Of a stretch of 64,000 nt of DNA, positions 16,240 to 24,167 are shown piece after piece; position 1 is the first letter of the stretch, and each line of letters opens with the position of its first letter. This stretch comes from Bacillus_BA songklensis (GTDB taxonomy: Bacteria; Bacillota; Bacilli; Bacillales; Bacillaceae_H). Made by a program: the position numbers and the translations under genes. Location: the NCBI RefSeq assembly GCF_042649685.1, contig NZ_JBHRZT010000067.1, positions 124,001-188,000 on the forward strand, read 5' to 3'. The notes below the pieces were generated by a model, which had not been told where the DNA came from, searched no databases, and saw nothing but the letters and a program-made list of their open reading frames with translations.

Positions 16240-16336
16240 CGTTCCTCCTTATTCATGTTTCGTCAACAAGCTAAAGTGAACGGTGATTTATGAAGAGAAG
16301 TCAAAAGGATAGCTTGTCCTTTTAAGCACTCTTTGT

Positions 16337-16816
16337 TTAGTCTTTTAATCCTTTGCCCATGCCTTTAAGGAAATGCATACCGAAACCGATTGCACGGTTT
16401 ATATCCGGATCTTTCATGGCTTTCATCAAATCAAAAAGTCCGACTTGTTTCTTGCTTTGTACATGTTGGTTTGCTTCGTTCATTCCTGTAACAACGCTAT
16501 TGACCAGTTTTGTCGTCATTTCAGGGTCAATATTCGTTAACGCGCCTGCCGCGCCCATTGCATTGTTGATTAGATTGGTGATTGGTTTACGTGAAACCTG
16601 ACCAAGGGCGATTTTGGCGATTTTGTCTTTTGCCTGAAGCATCGAATTTGCGGCTTCGAGTATGCCGCTGTTATGGAGCTCCCGGACAATTTCAAGCGTT
16701 TGGTTGAGTGCCTGATCGTTGTCGGCTAGAAGAGCTTTTAGCTCTTCCAGCTTTTGTTGTTTCATTTCTTCTTCTGTCAGTGCATTTTTTTGAATCATTG
16801 TAATCGGTTTTGCCAT
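16337..16816 (-). CDS. DUF1641 protein, formate dehydrogenase partner
   Basis: A 159-residue helical protein of the DUF1641 family, found next to cytosolic formate dehydrogenases of Bacillus (YrhD, YjgD) and Staphylococcus. In B. subtilis such proteins are reported to act as the second subunit linking the enzyme to the membrane quinone pool. Family features seen are the NSGILEAANSMLQAKD stretch and the C-terminal GFGMHFLKGMGKGLK. AGGAGGTG lies 5 nt before ATG 16816, six bases inside the open frame's GTG. It begins 16 nt after the dehydrogenase stop, so the two genes are one operon. Confidence 0.82.
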   Translation of the reverse strand: MAKPITMIQKNALTEEEMKQQKLEELKALLADNDQALNQTLEIVRELHNSGILEAANSMLQAKDKIAKIALGQVSRKPITNLINNAMGAAGALTNIDPEMTTKLVNSVVTGMNEANQHVQSKKQVGLFDLMKAMKDPDINRAIGFGMHFLKGMGKGLKD

Positions 16817-16832
16817 GTTCACACCTCCTCTA

Positions 16833-19766
16833 TTAATCGACTAATGATACATAATCCGGGCGCTGCCACTTACGCTGTACTTCTACACCGTTTTGCGGAT
16901 GGCGCTTTTTATTTCTTGGGCTTGTTTTTGGCAATGGAATCTGGCCGTCTTCACGAATTACTTCCATCCGTACCTTTGTCTGTTTATAAGCAGGTGTGTG
17001 CGTCACAACATCGAATCCATTTCCTGTAAGCAGGTTGACCGCTGTCTCATGGCTCGTGGAGTGCATTGGTACATAAATGTCTTTTCCATGAACGCGGTCA
17101 GTTATTAACGCATTGAGCTTAATGGAACCATATGGAGATGATAGACGGACAAGAGAACCGTCTTTCACACCGCGCTCACGCGCTAATTCCGGTGAAATTT
17201 CCACAAATACTTGAGGGAGCTTTTTGTTGATTCCATCTGATTTTGTGGTCAAATTTCCTTCATGGAACTGTTCAAGTAAACGTCCGTTGTTGAGCGTTAA
17301 GTCAAACTCAGCCGGATATTCCACAGGCGGAACATATTCAAACAGCGCCAGGCGTGCTTTTTTATCCGGGAAGTTAAAGCCGTCCAGGAACAACACAGGT
17401 GTGTTTGATCCATCTGGTGAACCCCAGTTAAAGCTGTTCCATCCTTCCAATACGTCGTAATTACATTGGCTGAAGAATGGTGTCAAGCTGGCCATTTCCG
17501 CAAAGATTTCGCTCGGATGCGTGTAGTTCCATTCATAGCCGAAACGTTTAGCAACCTCCATGAAAATCTGCCAGTCCGGCTTGCTGTTGCCAAGCGGATC
17601 CAGAGCTTTATATAAACGCTGAACACGGCGTTCTGTGTTTGTGAATGTTCCATCTTTCTCCAATGAAGGTGCACCAGGCAAAATAACATCTGCAAATTGG
17701 GCAGTTGTTGAAAAGAAAATTTCCTGTACAACTAAGAAATCAAGTTTTGAAAGCATTTCCTGTGTATGGTTGGAATCGGCATCAACCCATGCCATTTCTT
17801 CACCGGCAATATACATACCTTTTAGATCACCGCGGTCAATCGCTGCAAGCATCTCAATGTTATCAAGACCTGGTTTCGGTGAAATGCTGACACCATATGC
17901 TTTTTCGAATTTCGCACGGGCTTCATCATCGGCAACTTGCTGATAACCAGGGAAAATATTTGGCATTGTTCCCATGTCAGAAGCACCTTGTACATTGTTA
18001 TGTCCGCGCAATGGGAAAGCACCTGCACCAGGGCGGGCCATATTCCCGGTAATAAGAAGCAAGTTAGCGATAGCAGCAGATGTATAGGAACCGGCAATGT
18101 TTTGTGTAACACCCATTCCCCAGCAGATAGCTGTGCCGTCTGCATCACGGATCATTTCGGCTACTTGAATCAATGTTTCCTTTTTAATTCCTGTTTCTTT
18201 TTCTGCAAATTCTAATGTATAACGTTCAAGGATTTTAACGTACTCATCGAAGAAATTCACTTTTTCATCAATGAACTTCTGGTCATGCCATCCCTGGTCA
18301 ATCATGTATTTAGCTACCGCTGCAAGCCATACATAATCTGTTCCTTGCTTAGGACGGATGAATAGATCCGCACGATCGGCCATTTCATGTCTGCGCAAGT
18401 CAACAGAGATTAATTTTTGGCCGTGCAATTTATGTGCACGTTTAATGCGTGTCGCTAAAACCGGATGTCCTTCCGCAGGCGCACAGCCGACTAAAATGAC
18501 AAGGCCGGCAGCCGCAATATCTTTAATCGTTCCAGAGTCGCCGCCGATTCCTCCTGTTTGCTGTAATCCCCATGAAGCCGGTGATTGACAATAACGAGAG
18601 CAGTTATCCACGTTATTTGTTCCAAATACTTGGCGGGCCATTTTCTGCATTAAGTAGTTTTCTTCATTTGTCATTTTGGAAGAAGAAATAAAACCGAGCG
18701 CATTGCTTCCATGCTCTTCTTTGATGGCACCTAATTTGCTGGCAACAAGGTCTAATGCTTCGTCCCAAGTTGCTTCAACAAACGCATCGCCTTTACGGAT
18801 CAATGGTGTTGTAATACGTTCGCTGCTGTTGACGAAATCCCAGCCGAATTTTCCTTTTACACAAGTAGAAATGGCGTTAACCGGTCCATCGGAAGGTTGA
18901 ACTTTAAGAATCTTGCGTCCTTTTGTCCAAACTTCAAATGAACATCCTACGCCGCAGAACGTACAGACCGTTTTTGTTTTTCTTGTGCGTGTGTCACGCA
19001 TCGCTGCTTCCACTTCAGAAATGGCAAAAATGCCGCTGTAGCTTGGCTCTACTTCTTTTACAAGATCAATCATTGGGTTTAGCATGTCTTTTTCCAGTCC
19101 TGACATGAAACCGGCTTCGCCAAGCATTGATTTTTCCATCAAGGCATTACATGGACAAACAGTCACACATTGGCCACAGCTCACACAGGAAGAATCGTTG
19201 ATGGAAACGCCATCATCCCAGATAACACGAGGACGTTCTGCTTCCCAGTCGATCGATAATGTTTCATTTACTTGAAGGTTTTGGCACACTTCCACACATT
19301 GACCGCATGCGATACATTGGTTCGGATCATAGCGGTAGAACGGATGGGACATGTCGACTTCCGTCGGGTCCACTTTCGGTCTGTACGGATATTTTTGATG
19401 CTCAATCTCCATGAGCTCGGCCGTATTATGTAACGTACAATTTCCATTGTTATTGTCACAAACCGTACAGTACAATAAGTGGTTTTCTAATAAACGATCC
19501 ATCGCTTCATGCTGCGCTTCTTTTGCACGAGTTGATGATAGCTCGACATTCATGCCGCTGCAGGCTTTTGTGGAACAGGAACGAACCAATTTTCCGTCCA
19601 CTTCGACGATACAGGTGTCACATGTTTGAATCGGATCGACTTCAGGCACGTAACAAATTTGCGGATGCGCGATACCGTGTTGGTTGATGACCTCTAAAAT
19701 CGTCGACCCTTCTTTAGCCTCATATTCTTTGCCATCGATGATGACATTCATCATTTTGTCACTCAA
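16833..19766 (-). CDS. fdhA: Formate dehydrogenase, large molybdopterin/iron-sulfur subunit
   Basis: A 977-residue cytosolic formate dehydrogenase (YrhE/YjgC/S. aureus FdhA type). In order: a 2Fe-2S ferredoxin domain (CYVPEVDPIQTCDTC), a 4Fe-4S site (HLLYCTVCDNNNGNC), two ferredoxin clusters (CIACGQCVEVCQ, CVSCGQCVTVCPC), the catalytic-domain cluster (CTFCGVGC) and the bis-MGD domain. The active-site Cys lies in CSRYCQSPAS, with Gln where classical enzymes have His. There is no signal peptide. The TTG at 19766 is chosen because AAAGGAGGT lies 7 nt upstream; the ATG at 19814 has no site and the ATG at 19754 is too far. A terminator-like hairpin sits just before the binding site. Confidence 0.9.
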   Translation of the reverse strand: MSDKMMNVIIDGKEYEAKEGSTILEVINQHGIAHPQICYVPEVDPIQTCDTCIVEVDGKLVRSCSTKACSGMNVELSSTRAKEAQHEAMDRLLENHLLYCTVCDNNNGNCTLHNTAELMEIEHQKYPYRPKVDPTEVDMSHPFYRYDPNQCIACGQCVEVCQNLQVNETLSIDWEAERPRVIWDDGVSINDSSCVSCGQCVTVCPCNALMEKSMLGEAGFMSGLEKDMLNPMIDLVKEVEPSYSGIFAISEVEAAMRDTRTRKTKTVCTFCGVGCSFEVWTKGRKILKVQPSDGPVNAISTCVKGKFGWDFVNSSERITTPLIRKGDAFVEATWDEALDLVASKLGAIKEEHGSNALGFISSSKMTNEENYLMQKMARQVFGTNNVDNCSRYCQSPASWGLQQTGGIGGDSGTIKDIAAAGLVILVGCAPAEGHPVLATRIKRAHKLHGQKLISVDLRRHEMADRADLFIRPKQGTDYVWLAAVAKYMIDQGWHDQKFIDEKVNFFDEYVKILERYTLEFAEKETGIKKETLIQVAEMIRDADGTAICWGMGVTQNIAGSYTSAAIANLLLITGNMARPGAGAFPLRGHNNVQGASDMGTMPNIFPGYQQVADDEARAKFEKAYGVSISPKPGLDNIEMLAAIDRGDLKGMYIAGEEMAWVDADSNHTQEMLSKLDFLVVQEIFFSTTAQFADVILPGAPSLEKDGTFTNTERRVQRLYKALDPLGNSKPDWQIFMEVAKRFGYEWNYTHPSEIFAEMASLTPFFSQCNYDVLEGWNSFNWGSPDGSNTPVLFLDGFNFPDKKARLALFEYVPPVEYPAEFDLTLNNGRLLEQFHEGNLTTKSDGINKKLPQVFVEISPELARERGVKDGSLVRLSSPYGSIKLNALITDRVHGKDIYVPMHSTSHETAVNLLTGNGFDVVTHTPAYKQTKVRMEVIREDGQIPLPKTSPRNKKRHPQNGVEVQRKWQRPDYVSLVD

Positions 19767-19797
19767 TCTAGAAACCTCCTTTATAAACCATAAAAAA

Positions 19798-19857
19798 CCA
19801 CCATAAGTACACAAACCTTAATACTTAATATAGGAAGGCTTGTTGTTCTTATGGTGG
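19798..19857 (-). promoter_or_regulatory. Leader terminator/attenuator of fdhA
   Basis: CCACCATAAG pairs with CTTATGGTGG (minus strand), with an inner stem CAAGCCTT/AAGGTTTG, followed by TTTTTT and then the fdhA ribosome binding site. No gene lies between the promoter and this hairpin. Upstream leader segments can form GATAGA/TCTATC, TCTAC/GTAGA and TTAG/CTAA pairs. Confidence 0.6.
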
Positions 19858-19964
19858 AATAGTTCATTAGCAGACCTTACTAATCTACCAATCCATCAAT
19901 TCAATTTGTAGACCGATAGAACCATAACAGGACCTCTATCACGATTCCATCTTAGCCATGTAAC

Positions 19965-19993
19965 ATTATAGCGCTAACTTTGTAAAGATACAA
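19965..19993 (-). promoter_or_regulatory. Sigma-A promoter of fdhA
   Basis: On the minus strand TTGTAT, 17 nt, TATAAT. The start point is near 19957, giving a ~190-nt leader. Confidence 0.65.
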
Positions 19994-20060
19994 CAAAAAC
20001 TAAAAAGATTAACGTAGAACCATTGAAATGGCAAGAACCAAAGATGAAAATTCAAGAAGT

Positions 20061-20250
20061 TTTAAAAAAGAAAAGCGGAAGCAAGCCACATTTCGACTAA
20101 GAACAGCCACGTCCTGTGGCTAACGTCGAAATTCTCGCCATCCATGGCTCTTACCGATAGGGTGTTGGAGCTTCAGAGAAGGAGTCGCTCTTTGACTCCG
20201 CAGGAAGAAGCGAACCAGCCGTACGGTTTGGCTTGCGAAGCTGGACAAAA
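20061..20250 (+). repeat. Interspersed repeat framed by AAAAGCGG and AGCTGGACA, copy 1 (with nested insert)
   Basis: It starts AAAAGCGGAAGCAAGCC and ends GGCTTGCGAAGCTGGACA. Compared with copy 2 it carries an extra internal block at about 20077-20150 with a TTTCGAC/GTCGAAA hairpin enclosing AGCCAC/GTGGCT. Confidence 0.8.
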
Positions 20251-20252
20251 AA

Positions 20253-20372
20253 GAAAAGCGGAGCAAGCCCGTTTAAACCGATAGGATGTTGGAGCTTCAG
20301 AGAAGGAGTCGCTCTTTGACTCCGCAGGAAGAAGCGAACCAGCCGTACGGTTTGGCTTGCGAAGCTAGACAA
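20253..20372 (+). repeat. Interspersed repeat framed by AAAAGCGG and AGCTAGACA, copy 2
   Basis: Tandem with copy 1 and nearly identical over ~90 bp from ACCGATAGG to AAGCTAGACA. Repeats with the same AAAAGCGG...AGCTAGACA frame are widespread between genes in Bacillus. Minus-strand ORFs here are products of the repeat. Confidence 0.8.
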
Positions 20373-20487
20373 AAAAAATCCATCATATTACTTTTTTTTT
20401 TGTAATTGTTGATTTATGATTATGAAATTGAGAAAGAAAAAGAATATAAAACAAAAATATTCATTTGGAGGATAGGGGATTGTAAAC

Positions 20488-20832
20488 GTGTCAAAAAAAG
20501 TACATGAATTTAACGATATTATTCGAAAACTTCGGAAAGACCTATTTGGCAAAGGGCCTGAACGCATTCACACCGTGTTTGTAGAAAATATGGCCGTTTC
20601 TACTTTATATGGGAATTTAACCCCGACGGAAAAATTTATCGCGGGAACTCCGGATGGGAGAGATGCCGTACACAACGCGAGAACGAAAATGATCCAAGAA
20701 GTGTATGCCCAAAAAACGCCGGAAGGGATGGAAGAGTTGATGGGTGCCAAGCTTGTTCATTTGTTTTCCGACATGAAGGTGGAAGAAGACGTCGCTGTTT
20801 CCGTGTTTATTTTTGAGAAAAACATAATATGA
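20488..20832 (+). CDS. MpsC-domain (DUF2294) protein
   Basis: A 114-residue protein of the DUF2294 family. It opens with the GTG-coded VHEFNDIIRKLRKDLFGKGP pattern, then VFVENMAVSTLYGNLTPTEK and a C-terminal DVAVSVFIFEK. DUF2294 is also called the MpsC domain after a staphylococcal protein linked to membrane-potential generation and CO2/bicarbonate uptake; in bacilli it often sits beside fdhD or formate dehydrogenase genes. No ATG fits the N-terminus, and the GTG at 20488 has AGGGG 9 nt upstream. It overlaps no neighbour and precedes fdhD by 14 nt, so the two form an operon. Its role in formate metabolism is only contextual. Confidence 0.75.
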   Translation: MSKKVHEFNDIIRKLRKDLFGKGPERIHTVFVENMAVSTLYGNLTPTEKFIAGTPDGRDAVHNARTKMIQEVYAQKTPEGMEELMGAKLVHLFSDMKVEEDVAVSVFIFEKNII

Positions 20833-20846
20833 GGAGAGGATTCACC

Positions 20847-21644
20847 ATGAAGCCGGCAGAAATGAAACGAAAGATTCTTCGTTTTGAAAACGGTCACATG
20901 AATCCGGTTGAGGATACGATTGTGACGGAACATCCGGTGACCATCAAGATTAACGAACAAGAATTTGCTACGATGGTTTGTACACCGGAATATATTGAGG
21001 ATATGGTAGTAGGATTTTTGGCATCTGAGGGTGTTATTCGAAAATATGAGGATATTGAAGAAATATGGGTGCAGGAAAAGGAAGGATTTGCCCATGTGAA
21101 AACGAAAGGCATCAATCCATATTATCAAAACTTCCAAAGCAAGCGTTATATCACGTCCTGCTGCGGCATGAGCCGACAAGGCTTTGTGTTTGTAAACGAT
21201 GCGATGACAGCGAAAACAATGGAAGACGTTCATGTCACCCTGTCTGTACAAGATTGCTTCCGGTTGATGAAGGAGATGCAAAGTTCGGCGACAACCTTTC
21301 AAGCAACAGGAGGCGTGCACAATGCCGCATTATGTGATGCGAATGGTATTGTGTTAAGCAGAATGGACATTGGGCGCCATAATGCACTTGATAAAATTTA
21401 CGGCCATTGTTTAAAACATGATATTTCGATCCGTGATAAAGTCATTGTGTTTAGCGGCCGCATTTCATCAGAGATTTTATTGAAAGTCGCTAAAATTGGT
21501 TGTGAAGTTGTATTGTCAAAATCCGCTCCAACCGAATTAGCGCTGCAATTGGCGGAACAACTAGGCATTACGACCGTAGGATTTATCCGGAATGATTCGT
21601 TGAATGTGTATACGCGGCCGGAACGGATTCGCGTTCATTCTTAA
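20847..21644 (+). CDS. fdhD: Formate dehydrogenase sulfurtransferase FdhD
   Basis: A 265-residue FdhD, which passes sulfur from a cysteine desulfurase to the Mo-bis-MGD cofactor before insertion into formate dehydrogenase. The persulfide-carrying cysteines lie in ITSCCGMSRQGF. Other family blocks are TPEYIEDMVVGFLASEGVI, ATGGVHNAALCD, DIGRHNALDKIYG and SGRISSEILLKVAKIG. ATG 20847 follows GAGGAGAGG by 7 nt, so the open frame's earlier start at 20829 is rejected. It is divergent from fdhA and in an operon with the DUF2294 gene. An 8 x 11-bp A-tract array begins 4 nt after the stop. Confidence 0.93.
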   Translation: MKPAEMKRKILRFENGHMNPVEDTIVTEHPVTIKINEQEFATMVCTPEYIEDMVVGFLASEGVIRKYEDIEEIWVQEKEGFAHVKTKGINPYYQNFQSKRYITSCCGMSRQGFVFVNDAMTAKTMEDVHVTLSVQDCFRLMKEMQSSATTFQATGGVHNAALCDANGIVLSRMDIGRHNALDKIYGHCLKHDISIRDKVIVFSGRISSEILLKVAKIGCEVVLSKSAPTELALQLAEQLGITTVGFIRNDSLNVYTRPERIRVHS

Positions 21645-21648
21645 CGAA

Positions 21649-21736
21649 GTTCAAAAAGAATTCAAAAAAAGTTCGAAAAAGATTCAAAAAAGATTCAAAA
21701 AAAATTCGAAAAAAATTCAAAAAAAGTTCAAAAAAA
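21649..21736 (+). repeat. 8 x 11-bp phased A-tract array
   Basis: Eight consecutive, exact 11-bp units of consensus RTTCRAAAAAR, with TTC at 21650, 21661, 21672, 21683, 21694, 21705, 21716 and 21727. A-tracts in helical phase cause DNA curvature. The array ends 2 nt before the -35 of a strong promoter. Confidence 0.95.
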
Positions 21737-21738
21737 TG

Positions 21739-21767
21739 TTGATGTTTAAAATTCCTCTTGCTATAAT
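21739..21767 (+). promoter_or_regulatory. Strong sigma-A promoter
   Basis: TTGATG, 17-nt spacer, TATAAT, directly downstream of the curved A-tract array. Transcription should start near 21774. Confidence 0.8.
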
Positions 21768-21773
21768 GAGATC

Positions 21774-21934
21774 GCTCGAATGTGTGAAATGGAAAATATG
21801 CAAGTTCTGTGTATTCTCTATTCGATACATATAGGTGATGATTGATTTTTCTATACTAAAAACGTGTAGGGATATTAAGCAACATCCAAGTAAATCTTGT
21901 CGATCGGCAAGGTTTGTTGGATGTTGCTTTTTTT
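21774..21934 (+). ncRNA. Candidate small RNA or terminated leader RNA
   Basis: About 160 nt from the strong promoter to a terminator (AGCAACATCCAA / TTGGATGTTGCT plus Ts, 21878-21934). It contains no ORF with a usable start ahead of the terminator. It could be an independent RNA or an attenuated leader of the formate/nitrite channel 145 nt further on. A second hairpin (TTGCCTCATT/AATGAGGCAA) lies at 21972-22013. Confidence 0.55.
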
Positions 21935-22078
21935 GTTACAGCCATGTTAAGGGCTACTACTGGTGATGGTTGCCTCATTCGTGCGAAATGGCCATTCCGC
22001 ATAAATGAGGCAAAATAGAGAAAAATCGACATCGTTTTTTTTAAAAGCCTTTATTTTAATAATTTGGAGGAATTTTAT

Positions 22079-22879
22079 ATGGCATTTTTTAAACCAAATC
22101 AAATTGCCGAGGCGGTGGTTGAGGCAGGGGTGCAAAAAACAAAACTGCCGCTTCCTGCACTGCTTATCCTTGGGTTTATGGCAGGGGCCTTCATTTCATT
22201 GGGTTTTTTACTCGACATTCGTGTGATTGGTAATTTACCGCCGGAATGGGGAAGCCTGGCCAGCCTGTTAGGAGGAGCTGTATTCCCGGTTGGGCTTATG
22301 CTGGTTGTACTTGCGGGGGGAGAGTTGATTACAGGGAATATGATGTCTGTGTCAATGGCTCTTTATTCCCGCCGGATTGCCGCTGCGGATTTAGCGAGGA
22401 ACTGGTTTTGGGTGACTGTCAGCAATTTTGTTGGAGCTTTATTTGTGGCTTACTTTTTTGGACATATTGTCGGGCTGACAGAAATGGGGCCATTTCTTGA
22501 TAAAACAGCGGCGATTGCACAGGCAAAAGTGGAAGAACCTTTTGGAAAAGCCCTAGTCTCAGCAATCGGCTGTAACTGGCTTGTTTGTCTTGCCATTTGG
22601 TTGGCATTTGGCGCACAAGATTTAGCCGGCAAAATTTTAGGTATCTGGTTCCCAATCATGGCGTTCGTTGCCATCGGTTTCCAGCACGTTGTCGCAAATA
22701 TGTTCGTCATTCCAGCAGCCATCTTCGCTGGAAAAGTGACATGGGCCGAATACTTCCAAAATTTCGTTCCTGTCTTTATCGGCAATGCAATTGGAGGAGC
22801 GCTGTTTGTCGGGTTTGCGTACTTTATGGCATACCAAAAACGTACTGTGCAACAATCAGCTATGAAAAAAGCTTCGTAA
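22079..22879 (+). CDS. Formate/nitrite transporter family channel (FocA/YrhG-like)
   Basis: A 266-residue FNT-family pentameric membrane channel carrying formate or nitrite. Six helices are apparent, with the family blocks MAGAFISLGFLL, GGELITGNMM, GCNWLVCLAIWLAF and FQHVVANMFVIPAAIFAG (pore histidine region). GGAGG lies 8 nt before ATG 22079. The neighbouring fdhD and fdhA make formate the likely substrate, as for B. subtilis YrhG. A terminator at 22887-22945 follows. Transcription probably comes from the promoter at 21739, if the intervening terminator is passed, or from an unseen nearer promoter. Confidence 0.9.
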   Translation: MAFFKPNQIAEAVVEAGVQKTKLPLPALLILGFMAGAFISLGFLLDIRVIGNLPPEWGSLASLLGGAVFPVGLMLVVLAGGELITGNMMSVSMALYSRRIAAADLARNWFWVTVSNFVGALFVAYFFGHIVGLTEMGPFLDKTAAIAQAKVEEPFGKALVSAIGCNWLVCLAIWLAFGAQDLAGKILGIWFPIMAFVAIGFQHVVANMFVIPAAIFAGKVTWAEYFQNFVPVFIGNAIGGALFVGFAYFMAYQKRTVQQSAMKKAS

Positions 22880-22886
22880 TGATTTA

Positions 22887-22945
22887 AAAAATGTCTGCAG
22901 TCCTTGAAAAAAGTTCATATTTTCAAAGGGCTGCAGACATTTTTT
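22887..22945 (+). terminator. Terminator of the FNT channel gene
   Basis: AATGTCTGCAG pairs with CTGCAGACATT, followed by TTTT. Long stem. Confidence 0.85.
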
Positions 22946-23067
22946 ACGGGGGAAAGGAGATTAAGCTACTTTCTATGAATCCAAAGTTATAGGTTTCTTC
23001 ATTTCGCCCTATAAAGAACTAGAATATAATGGGTTATTTTACCTGTTTTTTGTTTGTGAATGTAAGT

Positions 23068-23108
23068 TTTACAATCTATTAGAATTGTCTTTACATTTCT
23101 CTTTTACA
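23068..23108 (+). promoter_or_regulatory. Possible PhoP-binding repeats upstream of glpQ
   Basis: TTTACA at 23068, TTAGAA at 23079, TTTACA at 23090 and TTTACA at 23103. The first three are spaced 11 bp, as in Bacillus Pho boxes (TTAACA-like repeats). B. subtilis glpQ is a Pho regulon gene. Confidence 0.45.
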
Positions 23109-23143
23109 GTAAATGTTGTAATAAATGAGAGGAGAAATGTTCT

Positions 23144-24058
23144 ATGAAAAATTGGGTAAAAAAATCAGCATTCGTTCTGTTAAGCGCCGGGGTTGTCATG
23201 CAAACAACGGCACCGGTTTCCATGGCGGCAGGTACGACATCTGCACAACCTGAACTGTCTTCACCTGAAACGAAAATTATTACAGCCGCTCATCGCGGTG
23301 CCTCGGGTTATGCGCCTGAGCACACACTTCTTTCATATGAAATGGGAGAGAAAATGAAAGGTGACTACATTGAAGTTGACCTGCAAATGACAAAAGACGG
23401 CGAATTGATTGCCATGCATGATGAAACGGTAGACCGTACGACAAACGGAACAGGCCTGGTTAAGGATATGACGTTAGAAGAGATCAAAAAGCTTGATGCA
23501 GGCTCATGGTTTAATGAAAGATATCCGCAATATGCAAAGCCTGAATATGCAGGACTTCAGGTACCGACGCTGGAAGAAATATTCAAGAAATTCGGACGGG
23601 GAGCGCAATACTACATAGAAACGAAATCTCCGGGAGTATATCCGGGCATGGAAGAGAAGTTACTGGAACTGCTTGAAAAGTACAAGCTAACAGGGGAAAA
23701 TGGCTGTTCAAGCCATGTATTGATTCAATCGTTCAGTCCGGAAAGTTTGAAAAAAGTTCATGAAATGAATCCATCGCTACCTCTTGTACAACTTCTTTGG
23801 TACGATGCTCCGGCTTCTATCTCTGATGTAGAGTTGGAAGACATTAAACAATATGCCATTGGGGTAGGACCGAACTTTGCCAAAATCGATCAGGCATATG
23901 TCCAAAAAGTAAGAGATCATCACTTATTGATCCATCCTTATACTATCAATGAAAAAGAAGAGATGAGAAAAGCATTGGAGTGGGGAGTTACGGGTGTGTT
24001 CACCAATTTCCCAGATCGTTTCAACGAAGTGATCCAGGAGTATAAAAGCCAAAAATAG
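23144..24058 (+). CDS. glpQ: Secreted glycerophosphodiester phosphodiesterase
   Basis: A 304-residue exported GDPD enzyme that hydrolyses glycerophosphodiesters, and in Bacillus attacks teichoic acid, to glycerol-3-phosphate. A Sec signal peptide (basic MKNWVKK, hydrophobic core, cut near VSMAA) is followed by the TIM-barrel catalytic blocks AAHRGASGYAPEHT (catalytic His), YIEVDLQMTKDGELIAMHDE (Glu/Asp metal ligands and second His) and YYIETKSPG. AGAGGAG lies 9 nt before the ATG. It is monocistronic. Pho-box-like repeats upstream suggest phosphate-starvation control. Confidence 0.88.
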   Translation: MKNWVKKSAFVLLSAGVVMQTTAPVSMAAGTTSAQPELSSPETKIITAAHRGASGYAPEHTLLSYEMGEKMKGDYIEVDLQMTKDGELIAMHDETVDRTTNGTGLVKDMTLEEIKKLDAGSWFNERYPQYAKPEYAGLQVPTLEEIFKKFGRGAQYYIETKSPGVYPGMEEKLLELLEKYKLTGENGCSSHVLIQSFSPESLKKVHEMNPSLPLVQLLWYDAPASISDVELEDIKQYAIGVGPNFAKIDQAYVQKVRDHHLLIHPYTINEKEEMRKALEWGVTGVFTNFPDRFNEVIQEYKSQK

Positions 24059-24167
24059 TCTTAATATATAAATCCAATTTAATTTTTTAACCTCTGTCAC
24101 CGGTCCTTCTTCTATTTGCGCCTTTCTGTTTTTTTTATCTTAGATGAGCTTACAAAGGTCTTCGTAT

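Noticed and set aside
20151..20372. 73-codon minus-strand ORF
   Set aside because: It is made entirely of the tandem repeat, with an internally repeated protein as expected from repeated DNA.
21649..21736. Array considered as a mini-CRISPR
   Set aside because: Units are 11 bp with no spacers and no cas genes are in the window.
21604..21834. Lysine-rich 76-codon ORF after fdhD
   Set aside because: Its sequence is just the 11-bp A-tract array read in one frame. It lies inside the fdhD end and has no ribosome binding site.
22419..22855. Overlapping minus-strand ORFs of 72-111 codons
   Set aside because: They are antisense shadows of the formate channel gene, with no binding sites.
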